Shown here: in pieces, positions 1 through 14,300 of the stretch
Numbering within the stretch: position 1 is the first letter of the stretch
Layout of the letters: each line of letters begins with the position of its first letter
Source of the DNA: Sipunculus nudus
Taxonomy: Eukaryota > Annelida > Sipuncula > Golfingiida > Sipunculidae
Direction: 5' to 3'
Length of the DNA stretch: 64,000 nucleotides
NCBI GenBank assembly: GCA_026874595.1
Contig: CM049307.1
Coordinates: 35,692,862 to 35,756,861 of the forward strand
Translations under genes and position numbers: made by a program
The notes under the pieces: model-generated
Database searches by the model: none
Seen by the model: only the letters and a program-made list of their open reading frames with translations
What the model was told of the DNA's origin: nothing

Positions 1-2010
1 GCTGGCAGATCTTGTAACTCGGTATTCCGAACGTTCGCCTTTCGACTTCCTCCAATATGGCTGTTACTGCGGAATTGGCGGATATGGGGAACCTCTGGAT
101 AACATAGACAGGTAGACGTCATGCAGGGTTTTCTTTCCATTTGATATATGCAGTATTTGGCCTCGTTCACACATATTATTTTGTAACTAGAAAGCGTTCA
201 AAGACCACATACTTCTGGATCACTAAATCACTAAAATATTACCAGGACCAGAGATATTAAAAGAAGGAAAATACTATCAATTATTAATCCAAGCAGGGAA
301 AAATGCGACAGTTGCATCACAGGTAAGCTCTGTCTGCCAGACCAAAGGCGGGTATATTTAGATGACATCTGTCCAGATTGTAATTCTGACATTTTCATAC
401 TTCTGTATCAGTTCCAACATCAGGGCCCATTCAGAGCCCTTTTTCCTTCCTCTAACTCAAAACACTTGGTTCCGGACAAACCTCTTCCCGTCCCCTAGCT
501 CAAACATCGGGTCCCGGAGAACCTCTTCTGTCGGACCGGTTTAAGACTCATTTGTCTATTGCTTCAGACTCGCTATTAACGTGTGCATGTCCGTTTAATT
601 CATGATCGACCTTAAATTCATGTCAAACACAGTTATAACATTTTTTCTGTTTTATTTTCACGTCCTCCTGTACTGATCTCTTCCCCTTGCAATATTTGCG
701 CGTGTAAAATAAAAATATAAAAAAAAATACAAAAATAATAAAAAAAAGGTCTGGCCCCAACAATTCCAATTTATAGAACAAGAACTGCTTATTTGTAATT
801 CTATACAAGGTTTGCTACATACTTGTATGTTTTATTCCATCAACAGGAGCTTGGTCAGAATGTTATCCCTGGTGTGTTTGCCCTTTTCCTCAAAGAAAGG
901 ACAATGATATATTAAAAGTAGCAATACCATCGATTGTCAACGGAATGAGAGTTGTATATTTCTGTAAATGACTATAACTTCATGTTCTTGTGACCAGGTG
1001 TTGTAAGCAGCATGATCAGTGCTACAACCTGGGAGCAGGATGCAAGGCAGCCTTGTCACTCAGCTACTCAAAGTCCTGTCACGGAATGGGCTGCTCATGC
1101 TCAGGTAACGTAGTGCATACTACTCATTCTTGCCGAAACTGTTATGTTCTCATACATTGTATGTGGATACGAAATGCAGTTACGGAAACGGCTCAAAGTA
1201 TCGCAACCTATTATCATTATCCATATACATGAATTGTGATAATAGATACGGATATGCAAATAGGTGTGATAGGATTTTGTTAAAATACAGAGGTCCAGGT
1301 TTACAAGTCATATCTTTATGAATATACAATTTGTTCGTATGCCGATCCATGACCTCAAAACCTTTACCGGAAAATTAAGACAGGCGCAACGTTAAATATG
1401 AAGTGTATTTGTGTCTTTGTGAAAGGGAAGCTACATGTTAACCATTTATATGACATCATATAGGTAAATTTATGTGAAGGTACATGACCGTCCGGCGTGT
1501 ATGTGTACATGTAAATACTGTGAAACATTTTCATCATTGAAACTTGCAGAAACTGTTACTTAAAAACAAATGAGGTTCATTATATATCCGAGTTTTTCGG
1601 GTGAATACATTTTCGTGAATTTCATTTGCTCAAATGAATGTCACTCAGGGGTTAAATTTACACACTCTACGGAAATTTAAATGCTTAATCTCATCTTGTA
1701 TTCAAGGTCAACCCAATACCAATTCTTTCTGATTCAAATGCCTTTTTTATGTCTCATTATTTTATACGTTTGACCAAAATATCGTCACGTAGCGGTGTTT
1801 ATGTTGATCATCTCCATATGGGCGTGTGTGTGTTATAAATACACATACTTCTATGTTTTTGCAGAAACTGAGGACGAATGCGAGCAAAAAGTATGCCAGT
1901 GTGACGTCACATTCGCAGAGTGCCTTAAAGAACACACGTCTGTCTACAATGAGAGTTTAGTCGGGGTCAGGAACAGGATGTGCAAACGTTCAAAGAATCG
2001 TGACCTTTGA
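1..2010 (+). CDS. Secreted phospholipase A2, 3' part (5' end outside window)
   Basis: Three exons are visible: up to 111, 998-1104 and 1865-2010 (stop TGA at 2008). All junctions are GT-AG and the phases join. Exon 1 encodes the calcium loop ([11 protein letters not shown]) and ends inside the Arg codon of DR. Exon 2 continues with [10 protein letters not shown], the catalytic His-Asp motif of the family. Exon 3 encodes [11 protein letters not shown], which supplies the second catalytic Asp, then a basic C-terminus (KRSKNRDL). The many Cys residues fit a secreted, disulphide-rich enzyme that hydrolyses the sn-2 ester of phospholipids in a calcium-dependent way. The signal peptide and N-terminal helix lie upstream of the window. 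The group within the family was not settled. A duplicated, broken copy lies at 29.5-30.96 kb. Confidence 0.9.
452..530 (+). repeat. Minisatellite, about 41-bp unit, two copies
   Basis: Two units with the core CAAACATCGGGTCCCGGAGA lie in phospholipase A2 intron 1. The same unit is amplified to about six copies at 29527-29770, the left edge of the second segmental copy. Confidence 0.75.
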
Positions 2011-2028
2011 CCCCCCTCTCTGTTCTAA

Positions 2029-2034
2029 AATAAA
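2029..2034 (+). promoter_or_regulatory. Poly(A) signal of the phospholipase A2 gene
   Basis: AATAAA lies 19 bases after the stop codon. The corresponding site in the downstream pseudogene copy reads CATAAA, so the signal is lost there. Confidence 0.6.
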
Positions 2035-2282
2035 TACATTTAGAATTATTGTTGAACTGTTTGTCTTTTGTACTTTCTAATTTAGGTGTATTTTCCAACA
2101 TGAGAAGCATTGCTATACCACATACACACTGACCGTAAAGGGTGCGGGGTGTAATGAAGGGTGGCTCGCGGTTTAGGAGATATATCATTTTAGAAGCACG
2201 GTTTCATTTTCAACGATTTCTTAAAAACTGCAATCTTTCCTTTAAAATAAAGTATGTTACTTAATGTCTCTGCTAATTCTAC

Positions 2283-2481
2283 ATGTCATGCATGTCCGTC
2301 TGCGTATATGCGTTAAAAATCTCTACTGGAGCGATTTTCACGCATACAGTCCGTATGAACTCAGGGATTCGGTGTATAGTGACGTCACTTCACCATATTT
2401 TGTGGAAGGCCTGCTCGATCCACTGTACAAATATACGTCTGCCAGTTCATGCATATACGCGCACATGGAAATACGCCTTTG

Positions 2482-2527
<46 letters not shown>

Positions 2528-3090
2528 GCCGCTACACGGCAACACCTTTGACCGTGTCCATCGTTCCAGGCAAGCACGTTCCACGTACTCCAAATTTCAT
2601 TATGTTATCATATAACACAAGTGCCTATGAAAAAAATATCAATATAGATTTAACATAAACTGAATTCCATTCCTGGAGGAAAAACATTTTTTTCAATTTT
2701 TCCACATAAAAATGAGGTTGTGTGATTTGTTCAAAAAATATTACACATATTACTCATCCAAAGTAAAATGGGCTGTGATTGCAACCACTGACACGGTCAC
2801 AGTCTCTTGGTTTAATCTTAACAAATAGAAATATTTGGAGTTTCCAATATGTAAATCAACCAATTTCAAAATGGTTGTGCTGTAATGGGAATCATCATAC
2901 CTCTTTGAACTGTGAACATGAATCGGTTATATGGTGGCGTTCGGTAGTCTGTATAGGGATGGAGGAAACCAGGGGGAGCGGGAACATACACCCCTACGTT
3001 AGATGGGGCACTGTACAACCCGGGGATCGAACCGGGATCGCCAGTGGAGGGCGATGAGCGTTTTATCACTTGACTCTCCAACCAATCTAA
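2283..3090 (+). repeat. Duplicated spacer block with TA microsatellite
   Basis: This intergenic block recurs at about 36225-37525. Both copies share an inverted, tgcg/cgca-rich stretch, a gacgtcac word, a stretch ending in gccgctacacggc, and the SINE at its right end. Copy 1 holds a (TA)n tract at 2484-2522 that is almost absent in copy 2. No gene is seen here. Confidence 0.7.
2938..3090 (-). mobile_element. tRNA-derived SINE (copy in unit 1)
   Basis: On the minus strand the sequence starts with GGAGAGTC, then an A-box-like AGTGATAAAACGC, and then a perfect B box (GGTTCGATCC). The T-arm pairing CCGG/CCGG can still form. The remainder is non-tRNA body. The anticodon arm does not fold well, so this is a SINE head and not a tRNA gene. 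The orthologous copy is at 37375-37530. Confidence 0.65.
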
Positions 3091-3107
3091 ATGTCGCACT
3101 CTAAAAA

Positions 3108-3560
3108 CTGAGGACATGTTTTATGTTTCAATATGAAACATCATTTTGTCCCGTTTTTTGAAACATGTGTTGGTGTTGTAAGATGTTTCAAGTAAGGGTC
3201 AAGTTTCAAATATTCATGAAACATGTTTCAAACGAAACCATGTCTCAAGAGCTTGATTTCAATTTATGAGACATGTTTTGGATACACATGTTTAGACTTG
3301 AAACATGCTTAAATTAAAACATGTCATAGGATATGTTTCAAATAAGGTGGAACATGTTATGTTATTTAAACATGTTTGAGGCAACATGTTTTGAATGACG
3401 TTTCAACTTGAAATATCAAATTTTTGAAACATCTTCTGAGACATCATTTGTCCCGTTTTTTGAAACACATGTCAACCGCACATGATGTTTCAACGTATGT
3501 ACGTTTTATTAAGCAAAAGACATGTTCTCATATGAAACATGCATCCAGAAGATTTGTAGG
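3108..3560. repeat. Left subterminal array of palindromic GAAACATGTTTC-like words
   Basis: Many copies of gaaacatg and catgtttc in both orientations fill this stretch, several as complete or near-complete palindromes. CACTA elements carry short subterminal repeats that bind the element's own protein. This array and its counterpart at 18024-18200 are the obvious candidates. Confidence 0.8.
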
Positions 3561-3569
3561 CACCTTTTT

Positions 3570-4883
3570 TAAAGTAAAAGAACTTAAATTGGGTTCAGTG
3601 ATGGGAATATTCCACATTTCAATCTTACTGAAAATAGGAAAAAAAAAACAATATGCACACTTTTCCCATGAAAAATATACTTTTTAATACATGTATTCAA
3701 AATTAAAGAATGTAATAATTACAAATCATATTCATTTTTATAGTGCACAAACTTGTGCTTAGATTAGATAACGAATGGTTCAATTATATGAATACCAGAA
3801 ATAATTAGAAGGCATCAATCAGATGCCGAGACAGTTATGAACAGTTTGAAATAAGCAAAGAACACTCTGAATGGTCCAAACTGAACATTTACTGGTTCAT
3901 CATATTTAAATGGAACAAACTGTTATGTTTTCTTTTATTTCAGTTTTATTTGGGAATTATTAAGATCCAGTAATTACTAAATTAAGGTTATAATTAAACA
4001 CCTCCTGAAACCTAACACTACTGTTATTTTTGTTTTACTGTAAAAGGGACAAAAATAGGATTAAAATTAAACAATGAATGACATCATACCATTGTCATCT
4101 TAATTTTAAACTTATAATCTTTTCAAAATAAAAGTGTATTTTTTAATGGAAAATCATTCAACTCCTCATCCTGAGAGCTATACAAATGATCAACATGAAA
4201 TACTGGTAATTTAACCTAAACCTGAACCTATGAATTCTAAAAGTCCCTTCTTGTGATAATCTTAAGCTAAATCTTAGGATACGTTTACCCAGTCCTGCTG
4301 AAACACAGACATCTGCATCTAGCTTAAATATGAAAATAACATTAGCCGGTTAACACTCATCTTAAACGAATAGAAGCAAACAAACATTGTAAGTGCCCTG
4401 ATGTAACAACATCACAATGGTCATACCTTAACAATTACTAGTACATCCAATTTAAATGAAACAAACTGTTATGTTTTTTTTATATTTCAGTTTAATTAGG
4501 GAAATATAAGCATCTAGTAATTCCTAAACTAAGGTTATACATAAACACCTCTAGAAATCTAACATGGCTGCTATTTTTGTTTTACTGAAAACAAAGAACT
4601 AAATATGATTCAGCTAGTCCTGCTGAAACAAAGTAAGACATCTGCTTCTATCTTAAATATAAGAATAACATTAGCTGGTTAACAATGATCTCAAATGAAC
4701 AGAAGCAACCAACCAATATAAGTGCCCTGATGTAACAACATCACAACTGTTTCATATACCCCCACTCTGATACAGCAAGTATTCATTGTTACATTAAACT
4801 AGTGGCCAATGGGCCATGATGCTCAGCTTAATTCTAGGAAAATTTAACAATAGGTTACATGACTTCCAAGTGTCAAAGATATA

Positions 4884-4946
<63 letters not shown>

Positions 4947-5355
4947 AAGCCACTAAGCACTCATCAATAAATAACAATAGACAAAATTTAGTATCAGAGA
5001 TACTCACACAGAATGACTGGCAAAAAAACTGACTTGTATTATCAAATTATTCTGTCTTTCTACAAATGAATAAGGCTAAAAGTTACTAGTTTAGTTCTAA
5101 AGAGGTTTGGTTTATGGTAGGGGTGGTGGCTTACTGAATTAACAAACACTTGTTAAGTATTACCAGATTAACTGCCAGCTTGTAGCCAGCATTGAAAGAA
5201 ACAGAGCAAAAGTAAATACCAACGTCTGTAACATTTCAATGTGCCAGCAGGTCTGATCCTGTGAACAAACCCATAAAAATTCAATGTCTGGTGTGAGCAG
5301 CAAAAGTCTTTAACAGCAATAAAGTCTTTCTGAGTAGTTTTCTACAGAATAAACC
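3570..5355. other. Non-coding left part of the EnSpm element
   Basis: AT-rich sequence with a (TA)n tract at about 4883-4947. Two related stretches (about 3890-4430 and 4440-4750) share phrases such as aacaaactgttatgtttt and agtgccctgatgtaacaaca, so this is an old internal duplication. No coding exon was recognised. Confidence 0.5.
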
Positions 5356-8300
5356 TTATTTGTTAAGAGCCCCTATAAACTGCTTGTATGATGTGCTCTT
5401 GTCTTTCTCTGGAACCTTCACCTGCAAACACTTTTCTTGGAACAAGTTTAAAATCTGTGCATAGTCACGAGGATATGCCAAGAACAAGATGTAGTAACAT
5501 GACAACAATAAGTAGCATGTTTTCCAGACGCATCCGTGTTCTAAATGACAGACTGTTTTCCCATCTGCAAGAATCACACTAGATCTTACTTCTTGGCCAT
5601 TCAAAACAAAAACAGCAAATGGTTCAGCCCCCTCTGATGTTTTGAAGGAAGTATCCGTGATATCTTCCTGAAAAGAAGTGATCAGTTATAAATTATGCAT
5701 GAGTCTAAATTATTATAACTCATAAATATATGCAGTATAATCATATATTAAAGACTAGTACACAGAAAATACTGAACAAATCAAAGAGAAACTCGAAAAT
5801 TTGCATTTGCAGGCAAATGCATTAAGCGCCCCGTGAAGCACAAATATAATTTCTGTAAATATGGGTCAAGGTCAACCAAAAGTTACTCAGTTCGGGCGAG
5901 TCATTAGTCAATGGCTTTCACAAAATTAGAATGAACTCTTGGTGCTATTGTGTTGACAAACAAATGATTCCCAAAGTCTACTGTGATTTGATCTTGAGAG
6001 CACAAGTTGCATAATGAGTGAAATGGGTACTGTTAAACAAACTGATGAATAATGCATGGTTTGGTATAATTCTGATGAATAATAAATGATTTCAGAAAAA
6101 TGAGATTAGTATGATGCAAAACTGATATACAAGAATATTTGACAGTATGTCTAAAATCATTTTTCCATGATACTGAGTCATTGGGAGAGTAGTTAGTCCT
6201 TGCCTTCCACTTAGAAATCCAATCAAAACCCTTGGTGCTATCTTGCTAACATCCAACTGATGCCCAAAGTCTACGCTGACTTGACCTTGAGAGCATATGT
6301 CTATGTCAAGGTCACAACACCAGTGTAAATATTTTTGCTTCTACTATACAGAACTATGATATAATATTGATAGATGGCAGCATGTGGGAGCTATGAGCAT
6401 TTTTAAAGTATAGATAGGGACACCCATATGGTAAAACAGTAAGCCCCCCCCCCCCCCCCCCCCGAGGTATTTAATTATAACTCAATATTAGGCAATGTGT
6501 ATAGCGATTTTGAATGAAAAATGTGCAGTATTTCAAAAGTTAGCTCTATCACCAAAAATCACATAAACGAAAATTCCAAATAAAAAAAATCCTTGATCAA
6601 GTTCACCCAAAGGTTGATGCATTTGAGCAAGTCATAAGGCCCAGCTTTTCACAAAGTAATACGCATATTAAATGAAAACCATAGCCAATATCAGGCTAAC
6701 GGGCATGTTAGGGGTGAGATTTCCAGTAAGAGCTGACCTTGAATGTAATCCAAACAACCAAAAAAAAATCTGTTGCCTTTCTAGCGCAGGATTACGAGAA
6801 TATTTTGATAGGTGGCAGCACTTCTGAGGTACAAGCCTCTAGAAATCTGCAGATGACGCGTAGCAGGTAAAACAATAAGCCCCCCTTATGGGGTGCTTAA
6901 TTAAAGATCTTATTATATAAAACAACTAAACTTGACACAAGGACTGCATTTTTATGCATGGGAAAAACAATGGTCTTTTATATCGAATGTTGGAGAAACT
7001 AATATTTTCTGTAAAAAAGATCATTTACTGTGTCAGATGTATCATTAGCTTTTCAAATGACATGACAATAGATTAGTTGAAAATTTCCTTAAAAGCAAAG
7101 ACAGAGCCTTAATCATGGAAAAGAAACAGCCTGAAGCTTATATTCTAAATATTAGAATTGTCTTGTGAAAATCCACAGTTAAAAAAAGTGGTTTGCACAT
7201 TGCAAATCATGCCACGCTGAGCAGTTCTGATGGTTAAGTGTAATGAGTTGGTAGGCAGAAGCAGGACTTGTCACTACAGGGTAGATTTAGGTCTTTTTCT
7301 TCTGTATCAGCATCAGTTAGATATTGGAGTGTAAAGAAATATATGAAACTTACTGAAGAAATAACCTGAACTGCTGATTTCTTCTTCTTTGCTCTACCTC
7401 GGCCACAGGATACACGTGCCTCTGCAACTTTAATCAGATCTAGCATGGTCTCTTCTTTATCTAAGTCAGCATTACTATCATGGAACTGTTCAATCTGCTT
7501 CATTAGATCTTTGAAATTTTTCTCAAACATGTTTGGACAAAAGCCCAACAATTTCATTTCAAGATGTAACATGCTTTCCTCATGGAGCCAAGGATACTGT
7601 CCCCACACAGTACTGAGTTTTAATTCAGTGGAAGGTTTACTGCGTATCCACTTCTGTCTTTCTTCAAATGTTTTACTCTGCCACTTCTCCACTTTTTCCA
7701 TATCTGGCTTATCCTTCACTTTCTCTTCCTTCAATTTTATAACTAAATCTCCTTCATCTTCTGATGAATCTCCTGAACAACTTGGAACTGCTACTGCCGC
7801 AGATGCATTATCCTTTGGTCTTTTCCACTGTGATACATTCAAGTCATTCAGTGATGCAATTCTCTTTTGCCTTCCTTTCTGTCTTGTTCGAATGTTTCTC
7901 AATTTGGCTGAGAGCTTTGTATTGAAGAACTGCCATTCAGTCCGCCCTGGCATAGCAAGTACAGGATATTTCCGGGTAATAGATTTACCTATTAAACAAG
8001 AAGCACAAAATACAAAACTGGTATTTACAGAAAACCACCAGAAAACATTCTAAATATATTTAGTTAATAAGAAAAGCAGAAAAGTAATTACTTATGGATA
8101 AATAACATTCTTTTGTAACCACTTTATAATGGCACTAAATGAAGAACCTTTTATCTAAGTCTTTAAACTTCCTGTAGCTGTTTGATTCACATGCATGGTA
8201 CTAAACCTGATAAATAAAATACTCCACCAAAAGCTATCTGTATGTGCATTCACACAGCTTTTTTTGTAAACAGCCATTTTCAGTTGGACACACATTTTGA

Positions 8301-11300
8301 AAGTTATCTGCAACAGTCAGAACAGATCTTTACATAAACAACTATAACATATCAGTCATAGTAAAACAGCAAGCTACCACCTATAAAGTAACTTTAAAAT
8401 AGGTAAGTATCCATTTTTTTAATTACTGAAGACCATCTTAACACTTCCTGATTACCAATCAAGTCATTACAGATGACAGTTTTAAGAGTTCAATAAAAAT
8501 TTTGTATTAACACTCTCCTTAGATTTCTTGCTTCTTTCAAGGTGACACTAAACACTGCCCGAAATAAACAAAACTCACTCAGGAATAGTTTTTGTATGAC
8601 TAAGAAAACCTGGACCATTAATCATTGATTGGAGTCTCAAAACTTGCAGAGAATTCTTACAGGATATAGGGATTTAAGGCATAATTTCCTGCAATTTTAA
8701 GCAATTCACAAATTTGACATGACTACCATCAGGACAAGAATAGGGGGGGGGGGGAGTAAGAGGGTTGCCACATCGGCTTCAGTACCAAAGTGTCTGAAAG
8801 GCTGATGGATGGCAGGCACATGGAAGGTGATTACTATTGCTCAGCCTGACTGATAGTTAACTTAGCTAATATATTTACAGCAACTGATAAGGTAAAAGTA
8901 GACATTTTCGGGAAATACTTTTTCTCACCTATGTTCTCAAATGAAAGTCTTGCTTCCTCCCTTGTTGTGGGGCAGATTGGCATGTAGAAAGCAGCTGACT
9001 CATCTATAATGTCATTGTATATTGCCAGAGCCTTCCCCTTGTTCTTTTCATCCAGGATACTTAGGATATGTTTGGAAAAATCTGGCAATGGAGCTGGGAA
9101 AGCAACAACAGGAATCTGTGCATCTTGTAAATCCAAACATGATGGTACTATCTGGGGTTGCAAGGTATTAACTGATCCTGCTTTCCCCTTGGCAGCAAGA
9201 TTTTCTGTAACCTGAAATATAATATGGTACTTTTAAACTTGAACAGGTATCTTAGATTTTATTGAAAATATTATTGCTGGCAGCTTGGTTGATATCGAAG
9301 CATTAAACAAGCATGTGCTGTGACAAAACAGTCACATCCATTTACTTAAATATTGGAAAGAACAGACAACATAGGCACATTTCATGAAAAAAATATGCCA
9401 AAATGAGAATTTTTTTCCAAGTGGTTAGTGCATGGGGCAGTCTTGAGAAAATACAATAAGTTTTATTATAAAACTGAAGTACTCCTTTAATTTCCGGAAG
9501 GATAAAGGTCACAGTGACCTGTTACAGGTTGGAAGGTTGTATTGAATTCTGAGCTTATGTCCAAGTTAAAGTATGTAAGCATTAGCTGTTTCAATTTGTG
9601 CTGGTCTAATGGATGCTGGATCGTCACGTTAAGCTATAAATTGAACAAGGGACCCATGGGTCACATCGCTCAGCCGTATTTTGGAAAATATTAGTAACTG
9701 CAAAATATTTTTATTTCTTTTGGTTTTTCATGTATATTATCATTTGAAAAGCTATGAGAAAATGGCCCTGCTAAAATGAAACTCTGTAAATTATAAAATA
9801 ATGGACATGACCAAAACCAGTTTGTGATGCACCAAGGGAAAAAATGGGCTTACGGTAAGTGTTATATAAAAGTAACATTTCATAAACAAATAATGTGTGA
9901 AGGTAATCAAGTTTTCAAAAGTTAAATATATGGCCATATGAATTAAAATTTAATCCCACAAAGTTTGACCAATATTTCTAATTTTAATACTAAGTTAACA
10001 GTGTTATTCACACCTAAGCCATGCCAACTTTAAGAGATATGAATGAAATGCTACAAAGTATTTATATCTTCTTATACCTTGTCAGTTAGCAGTTAGCCCT
10101 TACATTAGATCCTAATATTTTATCACATTTGAATATTAGGATTAAATTCCTGAACATTTTTTCTTTAAAAAAAATCAAAATTGTCTTAAGTCTTAATTTG
10201 TTTATTAGTCCTGTGTATTAAAGGGGTGGGTGGGGGGAGGGGGTCTCTGTTGTCACTGCTCGTTGCTGAAAAAAATGTTAATTATAAGATTCATCTAGTT
10301 CATAGTACAGTACAGGTCTGTCAACAGAATAGGGTGGGGGGGGGGGGGAGGGGAGGAAGAGAAAAAGGCTCCTTGTGGTATTAACTGCAGACAGCCTGAT
10401 CTCTGTGGAGATCAGTGATCCCAGCTCAACTCAGTGGAGAGAGGGCTTGCCTAGTGATGGGATTACATAACAACAGCCTGGGGAGCATAGAGAGCTGCAC
10501 TGAATGACCTACAGTGACCAAAGTGGACTGCTTGACAATGTAAGGGAATACAACAAAAGCCTCCAAAAAAATCAATAACTTGCCTAATTTTGCAGTTTTT
10601 ATTTTCAAAATTAGATATTAACAGATTAAATCCTTATGTGTACATGCTGTGAAAATTAAATCCACAGTACTTACAGGAAAAAAAAGTGCCATGGCAAAAG
10701 TTGTGCAAAATTTAAGGTACCAATTTTTTGTGCTGGTCTAATGGATGCTGGATCGTCACGTTAAGCTATAAATTGAACAAGGGACCCATGGGTCACATCG
10801 CTCAGCCGTATTTTGGAAAATATTAGTAACTGCAAAATATTTTTATTTCTTTTGGTTTTTCATGTATATTATCATTTGAAAAGCTATGAGAAAATGGCCC
10901 TGCTAAAATGAAACTCTGTAAATTATAAAATAATGGACATGACCAAAACCAGTTTGTGATGCACCAAGGGAAAAAATGGGCTTACGGTAAGTGTTATATA
11001 AAAGTAACATTTCATAAACAAATAATGTGTGAAGGTAATCAAGTTTTCAAAAGTTAAATATATGGCAATATGAATTAAAATTTAATCCCACAAAGTTTGA
11101 CCAATATTCCTAATTTTAATACTAAGTTAACAGTGTTATTCACACCTAAGCCATGCCAACTTTAAGAGATATGAATGAAATGCTACAAAGTATTTATATC
11201 TTCTTATACCTTGTCAGTTAGCAGTTAGCCCTTACATTAGATCCTAATATTTTATCACATTTGAATATTAGGATTAAATTCCTGAACATTTTTTCTTTAA

Positions 11301-14300
11301 AAAAAATCAAAATTGTCTTAAGTCTTAACTTGTTTATTAGTCCTGTGTATTAAAGGGGTGGGTGGGGGGAGGGGGTCTCTGTTGTCACTGCTCGTTGCTG
11401 AAGAAAATGTTAATTATAAGATTCATCTAGTTCATAGTACAGTACAGGTCTGTCAACAGAATAGGGTGGGGGGGGGGGGGGGAGGGGAGGAAGAGAAAAA
11501 GGCTCCTTGTGGTATTAACTGCAGACAGCCTGATCTCTGTGGAGATCAGTGATCCCAGCTCAACTCAGTGGAGAGAGGGCTTGCCTAGTGATGGGATTAC
11601 ATAACAACAGCCTGGGGAGCATAGAGAGCTGCACTGAATGACCTACAGTGACCAAAGTGGACTGCTTGACAATGTAAGGGAATACAACAAAAGCCTCCAA
11701 AAAAATCAATAACTTGCCTAATTTTGCAGTTTTTATTTTCAAAATTAGATATTAACAGATTAAATCCTTATGTGTACATGCTGTGAAAATTAAATCCACA
11801 GTACTTACAGGAAAAAAAAGTGCCATGGCAAAAGTTGTGCAAAATTTAAGGTACCAATTTTTTATTTTTGCCAATATTTTTAAAAAATTTAAAAGATTTT
11901 GATCTAATTTTGGGTATATAATTTAATTTTGATTAATTAAAGTTAAATTACTGGAAAAAAGTCCTAAGCTTTAACAAGTTTTGTTTTAAGTGATCAAATA
12001 TCTTTCCTGATTTTTTACAAAATGCATTATGTTTGTGCCCATAACTTTTTTTAATTATATAATACAGACTTCATTTCTGGCAGGTACATAGGAAATATAT
12101 AGAGGAATATTTATGATAAATATGAGGAAAAACAGATGAGTGGTTTTGATATTAGGCGGTCCTGAAGTTTTTCTCCTGAAGTTTGAAAATAGGTTTTTAA
12201 TAAAAAATTGAGGTTTTTCATAATTTCTCAAAGGAACGAAGTCGCAAAGACCCAGGTTTCGGCTTGGTAGAAGATCTTGGGGACATCTAAAATTATGCTG
12301 AATTTTGGATTCCTAGGTCTTATGGTTTCAAAACATGTCATATCTACGGACGGACGGACAACGGACAATGGACCACGACTATAGCTCAGATGACTTATAG
12401 TCAGCTGAGCTAAAAATCTTAACAAAGGTAGTGCCACCATTAAAAGAATGAGGTTGGTAAAATAAATGCATGAGAAATTTTAGGAAAATTAATCCACCAA
12501 AAGAAATAATTGACATGAGAACAAAAAGGGAACAAATCATTTGACTAAATACCTCATTAGACACTGTTAGGATGCTATGTGGTGTTAAATCTGAAAGGAC
12601 ACAAATGATATATTGATAAAAAAATTACTTTTTGTCAATCATGGCTCAACATATGGTGCTGATATGATGACTGCAACCATAGCTGCTCCCCCTGTAGAGA
12701 AGCACAACACTGGCCAGGGCACATCCAACTGTTCTGGATGAATGTTTGTGTTCTCACCACCATCAAAAGTAATTTTGTAGGTGTTAGAGTTTTCAAGGTA
12801 TGAACATGAACTATGCTTTCTTCCATGAAAGATTACTTTTCTGGCCAAGCTTGAAACATATATCTCGGATATTTCAACAAATAAGCACACAGTGTCCTCA
12901 TTCCAATCTGCTACTACACAACCAGTTTTATATGTAACGCCATGCAGACTCACACTATCAGTCCTAAACCAGTTTTCACCTTGAGAAGATGGTACACTTG
13001 TGACATAATTTGGCAATGGAACATACTCGCCCACACCAGTGACTGGACTTAGTTCCAAGAATGCCTGGTTTTCATACTGATGTAAGCACATCCACCTCTG
13101 GTGGTTGAAAGCTAGTGTTTTAGGAATGTTTTTGAAGTTTCTGTATTTCATCCTTTTAAAGAGCTGGTTTTTTGCTTCCATCCGCATACACCAATGAAAT
13201 CTGAGTGGGCCAAATTTCTTCATTTGTTCTGGCAAGTGAACCATATAGTGAATCTTTGGTATCATATCCACATCTGGATATAAAGCAGCAAACTGTGTCA
13301 TAAATGTAGTCACCATCTGCTTTAGCAAATTAACTGTTATTGTATCTGCTACTGGTGAAGTAACTAACACTTGTATTTTTAACAGAGTAATGAAATGCTG
13401 CCATTTTGGGTAGCCCTCTGGTATATATTTTCCAATCAAAAGTGGCAGTATATGGCACAAACACTGCATTTGACTCGCAGTCTGCCTCAGTTTAGCAGAT
13501 TTAAGGGAAGACTTCTCAATGGCATTTGGTATGTTATTCAGTTTCTGGCTTTGCTTAACCCTTTCAAGAGAGCTGTTTAAGTCATCCAATGTGAACAAAT
13601 TTTGACCAATACAGCTGTTCAGCAGTTCCTTGACAATATACATAGATATCCCCTCAAAAAAGATGTGCATAGGGTCGTGCAGCAAGCATTTGGTCACATC
13701 AAATTCTGGAATACCTGCAAGGACAGATTTGATATTGATGCCAAATTCTTTGGACCAATATGTCCGAGCTGCTGGTGATAAAGCTCCAGACAAAATTTCA
13801 CATTCTCTGTTGTACTTATGTATGGTGCGCAAAGTGCAGTCCTCATGTATCAACAAACTGGGGATGTCATTTTTCACTGCATAGCATGTCATACATATCC
13901 TATGACTAAACCCTACTCCTACCTTGAATCCCCCCATGGTGTGGAGTGCCAAATTGTCACCTGTAAATACAAGTAACCTGCCAAAAACAGTTCCCAGACC
14001 TTCTACTTCAACTCCCTTTTCAAAGAGCTCTTGGAGGCCTCCAATGAAATCACTTAACAGTTCACTCATCCCAAAGAGTTTGAGATCTTTTGACTTGGCT
14101 ACACCAATGAGTTGGATACATTGTAGTTTTGACCTGCTCTGTCTGGGGATATTAAGCAGCTGCCAGTAAAACAGTGCTACTTTGTGTTTTCTAGTATTGA
14201 CACCTACTGGGTTGGCAATTTCTAGATCATCATAATATGCCCCTAACCAGAGTTTGCACCTGTTTTCTTGATTCCCTTCAAAGATATGCCCATCATAAAA

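Noticed and set aside
2338..2658. Overlapping open frames with runs of Ile-Tyr
   Set aside because: They are translations of the (TA)n tract. The same artefact occurs at 17002-17307, 34537-34779 and 34886-35107.
2960..3090. A functional tRNA gene (minus strand)
   Set aside because: The A and B boxes are good, but the anticodon stem-loop is irregular and the same body continues downstream in two copies, as in a SINE.
6447..6463. C and G homopolymer runs across the window as regulatory G-quadruplex sites
   Set aside because: Most lie inside repeats or MITEs and vary in length between copies. They are simple-repeat slippage, and their exact length may be an assembly artefact.
10426..11742. Identical 60-codon minus-strand frame in two places as a conserved small gene
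   Set aside because: Identity is due to the recent tandem duplication; no start context, splice sites or family match were seen.
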